64,000 nt of DNA from Canna indica (taxonomy: Eukaryota > Streptophyta > Magnoliopsida > Zingiberales > Cannaceae), in assembly GCA_034359265.1 (NCBI GenBank), contig CP136891.1, forward strand, positions 12,166,501 to 12,230,500, in the 5' to 3' direction. Both the position numbers and the translations under genes were made by a program. Shown here one piece after another: positions 10,701 through 22,700 of the stretch. Each line of letters begins with the position of its first letter. Position 1 is the stretch's first letter. A model generated the notes under the pieces. The model did not search any database and was not told where the DNA came from. It saw only the letters and a list, made by a program, of their open reading frames with translations.

Positions 10701-13700
10701 GCTTCAAAGCATGGGTCTCGGTAACAGTCTTATGGAGGGAGGATCAATATGGTACACACCACACCTTACCTAATTTGGTATAAAAAGAGAAGAATAAAAA
10801 GATTTTTTTAAAAAGTCAACTACACCAATGAAAAACAAAAAACAAAATAAAAGGATTTAAGCATTGTAGCTACTTTACAAACTGTAAGTACACCAACGAA
10901 AATGTCAGTTTGATTAGGGGTGTGCACGGGTACCGGGTAGACCCGGAACCGGTTGGAACCGACCCGATCGGGTAGGTTCCTGGTAGACCCAAATTAAATC
11001 CGGGTAGGGTCCGGGTAACAAATCAAGGAACCGGTTAAAACCGGTTCCGGTTCCGGGTCCAACACGTCGGGACCCGGAACCGGAACCGGAACTGGTACCA
11101 AGTTATATATATTTAATTATTTAACTTGAATCCGATATATTAGATAATAGATATATTTAATTAGGAGCCTATTTGCAATTTCTCAATATAATTTATTGGT
11201 TACACTACATATATTACTATTTTTGCCACAAAACAATAATAGAAATTATAGTGAACATCAACAAACCCTTTCATTCATTAATTTATTATTTTCTATTCAC
11301 ACTAATAAAATTAAATAGGTGATCCAATAGGGTACCCGGAACCGGTGGTTCCAGGTAGGGTCCGGTTCTAGGTTCCAACAGGGTAGGGTCCGGGTCCAAA
11401 ATATAGGAACTTGTCCTGTATAGGGTAGGGTCCGGGTATCATGAAAATTACAGGGTACCCGGACCCGCTCGCCCCTAAGTTTGATGATTAAAATTATTTT
11501 TCAAATAAAAAACAAAAAAGAAAAGAAAAGGGTTTAGACATGTATAGGTAGGTAGGGACTAGGCCACATTCTAAGTACTTTACAAACCCATTAAGCATGC
11601 TTAGTACAACCTTCTTGTAAGTAGAAAATTAAATACATAAAGATCCCACAATGTATTTGATTTTTTAGGCATATGGTCATCACTGATCAGGTTAAATCAA
11701 CATAGACCAAGTAACCAATCTATTATGTTGTAGACTTGTAGATGTATTCTATTTATGCAGCATGTTCATAATATCAAAGCGGATAACTGATCTTATGGGC
11801 CTATTATTCCGAACTGCATCTACACATCTGTATGAGCATGATATGGTAGCTAAATTAATGATTATTTCTTAATTTTATTACATATTTTCATCATCTTCTC
11901 TAAATTTTTGGAGAATAATGTTACTACAATTATCAAAAATTTGAAGTACTAACATATAAATATAATATTGTGTGCTATAGGAATTTAGTATCTAGATTCT
12001 AGACAGCTTCATACAACACACAAATTCAATGTTACCAAGCCTCAAGAACAAATATAGATCTTTCTAGCAATTCAAAGCCATATCAAGAATATAACATGAT
12101 AAACAGTTCATAAAGGCTTCAAGAGTTTAGTACCTGTACATTCTTATCTGGGTCATACTGGTATCTTACAAGCCTAGGGATCAAAGAACGCAGGTATGGC
12201 TGAAGTGCATCCCCAGCCTGCTTTGCTATTTTTGAAAACCCGAAAGCAGCACCTCTCTTGGAATTTAGAGAGGCCTGATAGTTTGCTAGATCCATGAACT
12301 TGTATATCAAGTCAGGCTGGCCCATCTCATTAGCAAGACTGCAAAGTTCTTTGTAAGTACTTAATTTCCCTCCGCTAAGAGTTTCACCAATTGCACCTTC
12401 TTGAAAAACTTCTGAATCATCCATGAGCTGCAAGAGAAAATAAACTAGAGACTCAATTATCTAAGAGAATCATGTAATCCTGTGAAAAAGAATCAGTAGA
12501 GAAGCATATTAAACATTATTTCTACCTTGATAGCTCTTTTCCTCTTCCCTGTACCAGTCAAAGAGCTTACAAGAGCATTTACAAGGCTCGCTTTCATAGA
12601 CTCATCACCAAGTTCATATACAATACTCATACCTTGGGAGGCCAGCTCCTGAGTAAGATCATTTGGTTCACCAATCAGCTGTGAAAAAGCTTCCTGAAAA
12701 ATTAAAAAAGTAAAAGAAAAAATGTAAGAATAAGGTTTTGCGTTAATTCCCGTTAAAACTTATATAACAAGGAGTAGTTGTGATGCACACTGCACCGTGT
12801 CAAAAACCAAGTTGGAATACTATATAATTTCTCGGTGTTGGTAAAGTAATTCAACCACATCAAAGGGTTTCTCTACTAGAAGGAAAAATACACTGCAACA
12901 CAGATAAACTTTGGAACGGTGTGGAACTAGATAAGATATTAAAGAAAAACTTTTCAATAATTCAGACATCTGAAATTAAAAGCATCTTTTGCTTGCAATA
13001 GTGATAAGGTACATTCAAACGCACAAATAGCATACTTAATGTGTTTCATAACTAATCATTAGAATTTTTGATAGTTTTCTATTGCAATAAGATACTGGAA
13101 GTACTGGCCAGTTCCTCAAAAATCGTACACATTCAAATGTATTTGCTGAATCTACATTCTTATGATCAGGAAATCAGGACATTTCTTTCCATATATTTAC
13201 AATTACTATTTTTAAGGGATCATTAAAATGATTCAAACAGCAAAATCAATGTACGACTGTGGAATGTAATCCCAGAATTCCCCTTACCATATTAACTTAA
13301 TTGATAATCTATATCCACAATGCATGAAATATTTCAATCAAAAAAGAATAAACACATATATAGTAAAATATCCTCAAACTTTACTTCTGCTAACCCCAAG
13401 ACTACCAAAGTCAGGCTTCTAATTTCAGTGACAGAAAAACAATAGAGGCAAAAAAATGGGAAAAAAACCTGATGGGTCTGGGGGAAGTTTGTGGGTGAGA
13501 TCTATAACCTTTAAGGCATTTCTTCTGCATCAAGTCCTTATCATGGAAATATGGAATTAAACTCATGAGGATACATCCATGTTTGTACATCATCAACTTC
13601 GCAAACAATTAAAATAGTAAGAGTGCATACTGTCATGTGATAATACCATGCTAACAAATGCAGAACTTTAAATAAATTCAGAACAAGGCATAAATAGCAA

Positions 13701-16700
13701 CTCAAGCAGGTTTCAACGCAAAAACTAAACATTGCTGGTGAGAATGCAGTTTTTGATTTTAGATTTTGCTATAGCTAGATGATTGTTTCCAACTTAATCG
13801 GATAAAAACCGGATTTGATTGTTTCTTATTAATTAGACAAGATTAGTTTTGATTTTCCACTAATTAATTTGTGTATGACTTAGTAAATTGACCCTTGCCT
13901 ACTAGTTATGTGTATCAAGAAAATACAAATCAATGACACAAACAACAAATTTCGATGGTCATCCAAACAAGAATCTAGTTGGACCTGAATTTCAGGAAGG
14001 AGTTGCTGAATTTTTGGGTGATGCCCGCAATACATTAACAGCGATACCAACCAGACAGTTCCAGAGCACCGCTCTTCTTTTCTGCTACTGTATAAGAGAA
14101 CATCAAAAAGTTTTTTGGTTATGATTTCCTGTGCCATGGCACGTGACTCTACATCCATGGCACTCTCAAGAGAACTTGTAGTTATGGACGGTGATGATAA
14201 TGATAGTCCACCAGTAAGATAGCTGGAGACTTTGGAGAGGGAACTGTAGTTTGATTTAAGTATCATGTCTGCTGTTACAGGAACACCTCCCCATATAAAA
14301 GATAAAGCTTCTCCAGAAGCAAAGAGTATGTCCTCCACCTTATATTTCAAAAGTACATAATTTGGAATTAGGAAACTGAGATGTTCATAACATGCATGAC
14401 CAAAATTTCTAAAGAGACAGTATACAGTGACACACCTTTGACCGGCAACAACTGAAAATCAAATCAAGGGCACAGTTTAGGTGCTCAAAAGAAGTTTCAT
14501 TTACTGAAATATGACCTAATGAGATCAAAATCTTTTGAATAGATTTGATATCATCTCCAGAAAGCAGCTTTTTCAGCTTTCCGCTCAAATTAGATAGAAT
14601 TCCTGCTGCATCAAAGTTTAAGAAAGGCATACATAATATAATGGTTTGTCTATCTAATATCTAATCCCAAATATTCCAGAGCATCAAAATGACTACCTTG
14701 TCCATATGAAGGCAATGAACAACGAAGGCCAATATGGCCAAGTGCTTCCATCGCAGCAGAGGCCAATTCAGAATTCTCAGACTCAACGATATATATAAGT
14801 GCATCAATAACAACCTTAAGATGTGCCTCTGATATCTGAATCAATGTAAATCATTCACATAATAAGTCACTAAAATTTGGTGTCTTGGAAGTTGGAACTA
14901 GTATTAATATGTCTAATGGTTTAAGAGATAAACTAATAAGAATAGAAAGATATCATAAAGAAAATAGTGAATTCAATTTACTAAAATAGAAATTGATGAG
15001 CACCTACAAAAAGTAAACTCAATAAGAACTTGATTAATTTTAGAAACGAAATTTACAAAGCAAAGATAAGCATTTAATGAAGAATAGGAGGAAAATAAAT
15101 GAAGGTCATCATGTTCAGTTTAATTGCATTTGAATAGTGAAGAAAAACTTGTCGGAAGTCGCAGGAGAGGGAGAAGAATATTCAGCATAGCTTGATAGTT
15201 TCTTACTTTAAGTGGTTCTTTCATGCACTCAGCTGTCACATATCCTATAGCAGATAAGGCCCCATGATGACTTTCATACCTAAAAGCATTAAATGCAAAC
15301 CCAAGTTCAGAAGGAGCCTAATTTGTTCAACCAGATGAACATAAAAGCTATCGAATGCAGTAACAACCTCAACGTGTGAGTATTACTAATAGAGGATGAA
15401 AGCTCAGATAGAAGAGTAGAGACTATTGAAGTAGGAAGAGCAGAACAAGCAATTCCAAGTAAGCGTGAAGCAGACTCCCGAGTATCAGTATCAATATGAC
15501 CTAGCAAAGGCTGCAACCAAGACAGACGCTCTGCATAGCGAGTTGCTACCAACTGTAAAGGATCAAACTGTAATGAGTGACACAAAAGAAACTGATAGGC
15601 CAACACTAGAACACAGAGCAAAAGAATCTTAACCTCAGGTAAATTAGCAGCAATATCAACTAATGCCTTAGTGGCAGTAGCATGAAGTTCAACAGATCCT
15701 TCAAATGCCATAGCATGCTCTAAAACTGAACAGAGCATAAGCACTGGAGCACAAGATCTATCCACGGGACCGCTGAACTTGGATGAAGTAAAATCTGCCC
15801 GAAAGCACTTCATCAAAAACTTGACCATGGCAACATAAGCTTTAGATGGAAAAAGAAGCATTCCTTCTCTTAGTTCAGAAGAATTTAATAACTTCGGCTG
15901 CTGGCTGCATATGTAGTCCAGCATCATTGTCAAATCAGGATACTTCACATCAGTATTTACTTCAGATGTCTGATCTTGATCTTTCATAAGATGAAGTCCC
16001 TCAAGCGCCATTTCCCTAGTAAAAGTGAGAACATAAATGACAACCAGCACGAGAACATAAATGTCTTAATAGAAATAAATAAACAAAAAAAGGATGTGTC
16101 CAAGCCTTAGAAACCATAAAAGTTGGCTGGATGGCCTTGATGCAGTAAGCATAATGAAGGAAACAAACTTTAAAGGAAAGGTCATGAAGAGAGATTGTAA
16201 CCTTATGTCAATCTTTGAGTCTGCAGCTCCAAGAATACAAATATACCGGCTAGGAGAATGACTCAGATCAAATAAAGATGTAGCCCACCTAATTGTACAA
16301 AATCGCACTTCACTTTGTGCCTTCCAAAATTAGAAAGAAGTTATGATTCCAGAAAACCTATTTAAGAGCTAATGTCCAACAAAACATCTTTGTTACAGTG
16401 GTATCATAATAACAATGAATTTTTATTCAACCAGTTATTTTAATCACCATCAAACAACAACTACAGCCACTGACAATTAACATCCATCATGGACGCAAAA
16501 CAATTTATTGTTTGCATTTTACTAAGCTACAAATGCTGTTCATTGAGATCAATCATTATATTCTTACTGTACTGCAAAAGTTTCTTTTCAGTGAATGAAT
16601 GTCCTTCCCAAAATCATTCAAGACGAGTTTAGGTCCATAACTGGTTTCTAGAACGTTACAGGCATGGTTTAAAATCTCCAGCAGTATGGTACAATACGGA

Positions 16701-19700
16701 TGTACCTATCTTTTTTTTCCTTCTGAGATCGGCGTTGGGCGATACAAAAAAAATACCACTCATACCACATTACCACCCGGTATAGGGTATATATCAGACA
16801 TACCGAACCAGTATAGTCGAATACAAGGCCCATAGTCCAGTACAAGCCCTTATACCAAAGCGGTACACACCTAACGACTATTTTTCAAGTCATTTGAGTG
16901 TTTTTTACTAGGGCTGATTTTTTGGTCTTTTAACTGTATACAAAGGCCTCAAAGGCTCAAACACCGTACTACACCATCTTCATCCTCTTACTTCCCACCA
17001 TAGTTTAAAATCTCGGTACCGGTACCGATTTCGATCACCGGCCGGTACCGGTATATACCGGTACCGTACCGACACACAGTAAGGACCGGTATGAAAATGC
17101 ATATCGGCCGGGTTTTTTAAAAAAAAAGAAATAACTCCAAGTCTCCAATAACACATAATTGATGAAGAAATGCTTAAATCAATATTCAAATGTCAAATAC
17201 ATGAATACAATATTTAAAATGCGGACGAATGACGTCCGTCGTACCCACACATATCTTGGGCTTCGGGACATACACGACTAAGGTCAACACCGTAGGTCTC
17301 TAATACCCATATTTGGAAATTTTCCCATGGCATAATGCCTTGGTATCCATTATACCACATTGACATTAGCGTTCTTTGTTGGGATTCCAAGAACTAGACC
17401 ATGTATCATCAGTTGAGTAGGTACAGTACAGAGTAGGTTGATTCAGAAACCTCTTGCAAACTACTCATCATATCATGATGGTAATCTTGCAAAGCTATCG
17501 GTCCACCTCGACGCTGGCCTCTCTTCTCGTACACCCTCATCCAAGTTGATCCTCCGGTTCTAGCACCATGGTCCTCATCTTGGGTGGTGTGGTCAAAGTA
17601 TTGCTCATTTGTCCACAGATCAACAAGTGCCGATGTTGATGGCACGACGGTGTCTTCTCCATCATCATCATCATCATCATCATCTCCTTCGTCTTGTGTG
17701 CTGCTACTGCTATGAACGGAGGGCTCGTCTTCTTCGTCCTCTTCTGCTTCTGCAATCGCATCCAAAGGATCAATTGGTCGTTTACCTTTGGCTTTGCCTT
17801 TTGCCTTTGAAGGTGTTGCCTTCTTTTTTTCCTTTGATTGGGAAGATGGAGAGTCCAATTCGAATCGGCGTCTTGCTCGCCGAATTCGTTGAGAGTCCAA
17901 GGGAGTAATGGTCATTTCTTCTGGTTGGCTCTCAGACTCAAGTGCATCAGATATAATTGGTGAAGGCCGAGGTGGTTCGCCTGGTTCATCAAGAAGAGGT
18001 TGGTCGCTCTCCATTGCACTCCACCAATCAATTATCGGGTCCGTATCGTCTTGGACGAACTCGACATCGAACGAATCTACATGTTGAATATCTTTATCTT
18101 CGTTTTGTAATGCCGGCAAACGAAGCCACATGTTGTAATGAACGTATACTAGCTTCTCTAATCAAGCATATGAAAGTCGGCTGCGCGGCTTGGTATGAAT
18201 CAAGGCGAAGGTCGACCAATTCCTCTCACATCCACTTGATGATGTGGTTCGCGAGAGGATGCGTGTTGCAATATTCCGAAGAGTTGGAGCTTCGGTTCCA
18301 AATTGCAACCACCATTCAACTGCAATAGATTTAAAATTAATATTAGTAACGAGATTACCAATTTTATCATTAATAAATAAATTTAAAAAAAATTATATCT
18401 ACCTGGATCCATAGAATCTCGGCACGACATTGCAAATGGATCTCCGAAATTGCCACTTGAATCTCGGAAATATCTTAATTCATTTAGAGCTTGTGCCGCT
18501 TCTCTGGTTGATGCTGACATTCGTTGTATGACCTTCCGAAGCGGATATAACAAACTATCCATCGCTCCAAGATCATATCGATACTATCGATACTGGTATG
18601 CGGGATTTAAATAATACCCTATAAAAAATTATAAATTTAATTAGTTTAGCATAATGAATTAAAATTAAATAAAAAATTACCCGCGATGTGTATGTCATGA
18701 CCCATTTGATTCTCCCACCTCTGGGAGATAATGTCGATGAAGGGTTTATACTTGGTTGGAGAAATCATAACTCTCTTGATTTCTTCTTGTGCTTGGTGGA
18801 TGTAGCGGTAGATATGACTCATTTGAGGCGTCTTTTCCATATCCACCTGTCGTAGAACCTTGTACAATGGTTCTACGGCGACGATTATCTCCGCAATGCA
18901 ATCCCAGAAGCGCGTATTGAGGACGTTCTTCTCGGTTTGCTTTCCAGTATTTCTGGCGTATCTTGATGTAGATCATTCCTCACTTGTAAACATTGATCGA
19001 ATGCCCGCCTTACGTTGTTGGAGCGACCTTAATGCGATGAAGTTTGTTGCAAAATGAGTCGCTCCCGGTCGAAGAATTTCACCTAAAATATGGAATTATT
19101 ATTAGTAATTATCACCTAAACTAATTAATAAATAAATACTATAAATTATTTTTAAAAATACCTTCTGTAAATTTTCTCATAAGGGCGTGTACCCATGTGT
19201 GGTTGTATATGAAGCGCGTAATTTGTTTTGCCCTCTTCACTGTCGACTTCACCATCTATTACTGATATCTTTCATCATTAGGTCTACACAATGGGTTGCA
19301 CATGGAGTCCAACATATGTGAGGATAATCTTGTTCAATTATCTCACATGCCTTTTTGAAATTGGCTCCATTATTGGTTACAACTTGAACAATGTTCTAAG
19401 ATCGAATCTCCTCAATCACGTCCTTCATCAACTTCGAAATGTAGTAGGCGTCATGGATTTCATTAGAAGAGTTAACCGACTTGTGATAAACAACCCTCCT
19501 GTTGCAATAAATGAGGAAGTTGATGATGCTCATCCAGGTTGGCCCGGTCCAACTATCGCAGCACATTAAATTGCATCTGTAGTCCACCCATTGTCGCTTT
19601 ATTCCGTCGATCCATTGTTTTATTTCCTTGACCTCTTCTTCAAGGTAAGGTCCTGAAATTTCATACGGAGTTGGAGGGGCAATACCTGGGCCTACCTTTT

Positions 19701-22700
19701 GGATTGTAGACACCATAGTTCGATAGTATGGGTTGTTGGCTGCATTTGCGGGAATCCGGTTAAAGTGGAACCATTTGGAGATGGCATTCCCCAACTCCCA
19801 CTTCTTCGTCTTGCACCAAGCATCGTCTATGCGCGATTGCTTTGCTGATGAAGGAGGAAATGCCCTGGGATCAAGATCAAAAACATCAACATTAGTTTTC
19901 CTACCACTTGCTCCGAGATTTGTGAAGAATCCACGAATGCCTCCTCTGCTGCCTCCTCTGCTCTGAGTCTGAGGTGCTCTCATGCTAGAACTCCGACCAA
20001 TATAAGGACCGAAGGGAATTGGACCGCTTCGGTCCATTGCTCCGGCAGCCGAAGTTGAGCCGACGCTGTTTATGCCACCACTGCCACTGTCGCCACCATA
20101 TTCGAATTGAGATCCGGGATAATACATCTGATCTCATTCGAATGCAGCAGGCTCCAATAAAGCTCGGATGCCGGCTCAAGTTCTGGATCCTCGTCGTAAC
20201 CGCCACCTCGAGCCTCATAATGGCCACCGCTGACATCTTGGGTAGCTCGTCGGTCGAACTCGGCTTGTTGAGTTGCATTCTTAAGACGTTGCTCCTTGTT
20301 GTTAAGTTGCGCTTTGAACATCTTTCGGACTTCGGGCGGTACTTTGGGGCAATTGACGACGTCGCCATATCCTCTGGCCAAATGTTTCTTCAATCGAGTA
20401 ATGCCTCCACCATGTGAAATCATATCACAGTGGAGACATTGCCAGTGATGAGCCTTCTCCAACCGACGAACGTGCTGCCATGCGGGGTCGGCTTGAGATT
20501 TCGGCGCCATTTCGACAGAATTTCGACGTGGAAATTAATAGAAAAAAGATGTGAGAGAGAGAGTTTGAGAAAGATTGAGAGAGATTGAGAGTTTAGATGG
20601 GTAGAGGGGTGAGTGAGGGTGAAAGGAGTATTTTGGGGGCTTTATATAGCCCCCAAAACAAGCCAAACCCAGCCCCAAACGGCTATAGAGCCGTTTGGGG
20701 ATACTGTTCATCATACCGGGTGGTATTAAACCAAACCAAGTGGCCGACAGCCCGTGTCAAGCTGTCGGCCACCCGTTGCCAACGGGCTTGAACGCCGTTG
20801 GGTGGCCCAACGGCTCTAAGGCATCATACCGCCCATACCGGGCGGTATATGATAAATACTGCCCGGTATGACCGAGATACCCAATATTTATCAAATACCG
20901 GATATATCGTATATCGGAAACTCAAAATACCGGTAAATACCGGGCATACCGCTCGGTACGGTACGACATTTCAAACCATGCTTCCCACAACTCTGAATGT
21001 CTTTTAAATCTTTCTCAATCTCTCATTTTGTTCCTAAAACTCCACCAAAATGATGCCTAGATATCATGGATGTACCCTATAGCTTGTTAGACTTCAATTT
21101 GTATCTCCTTATGAACCTTCAAATGATGCATTTGAATATTTAGACTTGGAAAATTTATAAGCTTTATTATGAATACTTTTAAGCATTTTAATGGAATAAC
21201 CTATGAAAAACATGATTTTGAGTGTGAAATACTAAAATTAAAGAGGTCAGCACAATATCACTAGTCAATGTTATGTACAATGTGTCAATATGGTACGGTA
21301 CTATACTGATATGTACTCATACTGGCTAATTGCTGAGAATGGGACTGGTTTGAGATTTTAAACCATGGTTACAAGTATTCCTTGTACAAAGGCACCACAA
21401 ATAGAATACTAAATAAGGCTATAATGCTAAAGAAGCTGACCAATAATAAATAAAGCTTCAGTACTGCTGGGGCTTAAGTATAATAGCTAAGACCAAGAAC
21501 AACAGCCTAAATAAGATAAGAAGGATACCATAAGTTGGACCTTAGTGTTAACACTGAACAAAGATAACCCAAGCAAATGAGTTATTACGTAATAGCCTTA
21601 CCACTTGAAAGTTTTCAAGCAGCAGCTTTTCAATATCTTTCAAGACAGCCACTGGAGCATCCTGAATTGAACATTCAAAATAATTAAGATTTCAGTGTTA
21701 CAAGAAATTAAGACTTAAAAGATCAATGGTAAGAATAGAGATTACAATTGAAAATATAGATGAACAAGAATAACCACATCTCTACACAAGCTTCCAAATT
21801 AACAAATTTCAAGGCACTAAAAATGAACAAGATGATCCCCAATAATGTCATTAACATCATCATAGAACTGGGATACATTCTAATAGACTAGTGTTATGTT
21901 TATGCAACGGATATTTAGGATAGTATAACAATTGCAAGCTACTCTAAGAGTGCTACACCAGACAGCTCCTTTTTGAAACAACAAGAACAATAAAGATCAG
22001 TCACACACTCACACCTCTACTAGGTTGAATCAAACAAAACATGGCCAGTATTTTTGCAATCAACCTAGCTTGGCTGCAATTAGTCGAATGCAACTATGCA
22101 AGTTCACTACCAGACATACCAATCATCACCAGCATCATCCAAGCCTCAGATAAAGAAGAACAACACTATAAAATAATCTTAATTTAGTGCAAATTATTCA
22201 GCAAGGTGAAGCAAAGGCAAGAAGATGGCACCCCACAACCATAGCCGCAACATAACGTAACAAGAAACTTAAGAGGGGACACTGCTGATGTTGCATATTT
22301 ATATCAAATTATCAACACAGAAAAGAAATGCATATCAAACTGGTTATACAGTACCTTGTAAGCTATTGCAAGGGAATTAACTGAATCTTGAATAGTAAGA
22401 CGCAGAGCCTGATCTTCCAACTTCAAAGCAGTAAACAGCCGAAGAGCCATGTCAATTTTTTCCCTACCAGAAAGGAATAGAATTAAAAATAGGATCCCCC
22501 TATTCATGTGAAATTTCAGTAGGCATCCGCATCACTAATAACAAAACCATAACCTGCCTGAAAAGATGAGGCATACGAGATGCAAGCAAACCAATAGCTT
22601 GGTAAGCAAATAACTTGACATCTTTGGTAGCAGCCTCTGGAAAATAGAAAAATATAGCTAAACAATAATCCTGAAGAGACATTGGAGATTGGGATAACAA

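Larger units (their letters stand above)
16999..20980 (-). mobile_element. Large hAT element with decayed transposase gene
   Basis: A 3,982-bp element from CATAGTTTAAAATCTCGG to TTTCAAACCATG, with a perfect 8-bp target duplication CTTCCCAC (16991-16998, 20981-20988). Both ends are dense in GGTACCGG / ACCGGTA words. It encodes a BED-DUF659-hAT transposase on the minus strand, now disabled. Eight bp is the standard hAT duplication length. This is the source-type copy for the short CATGG-family elements in the window. Confidence 0.9.
16664..21367 (+). mobile_element. Older CATGG-type hAT element, split by a younger one
   Basis: Outer borders are CATGGTTTAAAATCTCC at 16664 and ATTTTAAACCATG ending at 21367. 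They are flanked by GTTACAGG / GTTACAAG (16656-16663, 21368-21375; one mismatch). Its body is 16664-16998 plus 20989-21367 (about 0.71 kb). It is more diverged than its relatives and non-coding. The younger element at 16999-20980 landed in it at CTTCCCAC. Both lie in the ECM29 intron between exons 13 and 14. Confidence 0.8.

Noticed and set aside
17609..17908. Open frame on the plus strand with a run of eight His
   Set aside because: It is the antisense of the poly-Asp tail of the hAT transposase.
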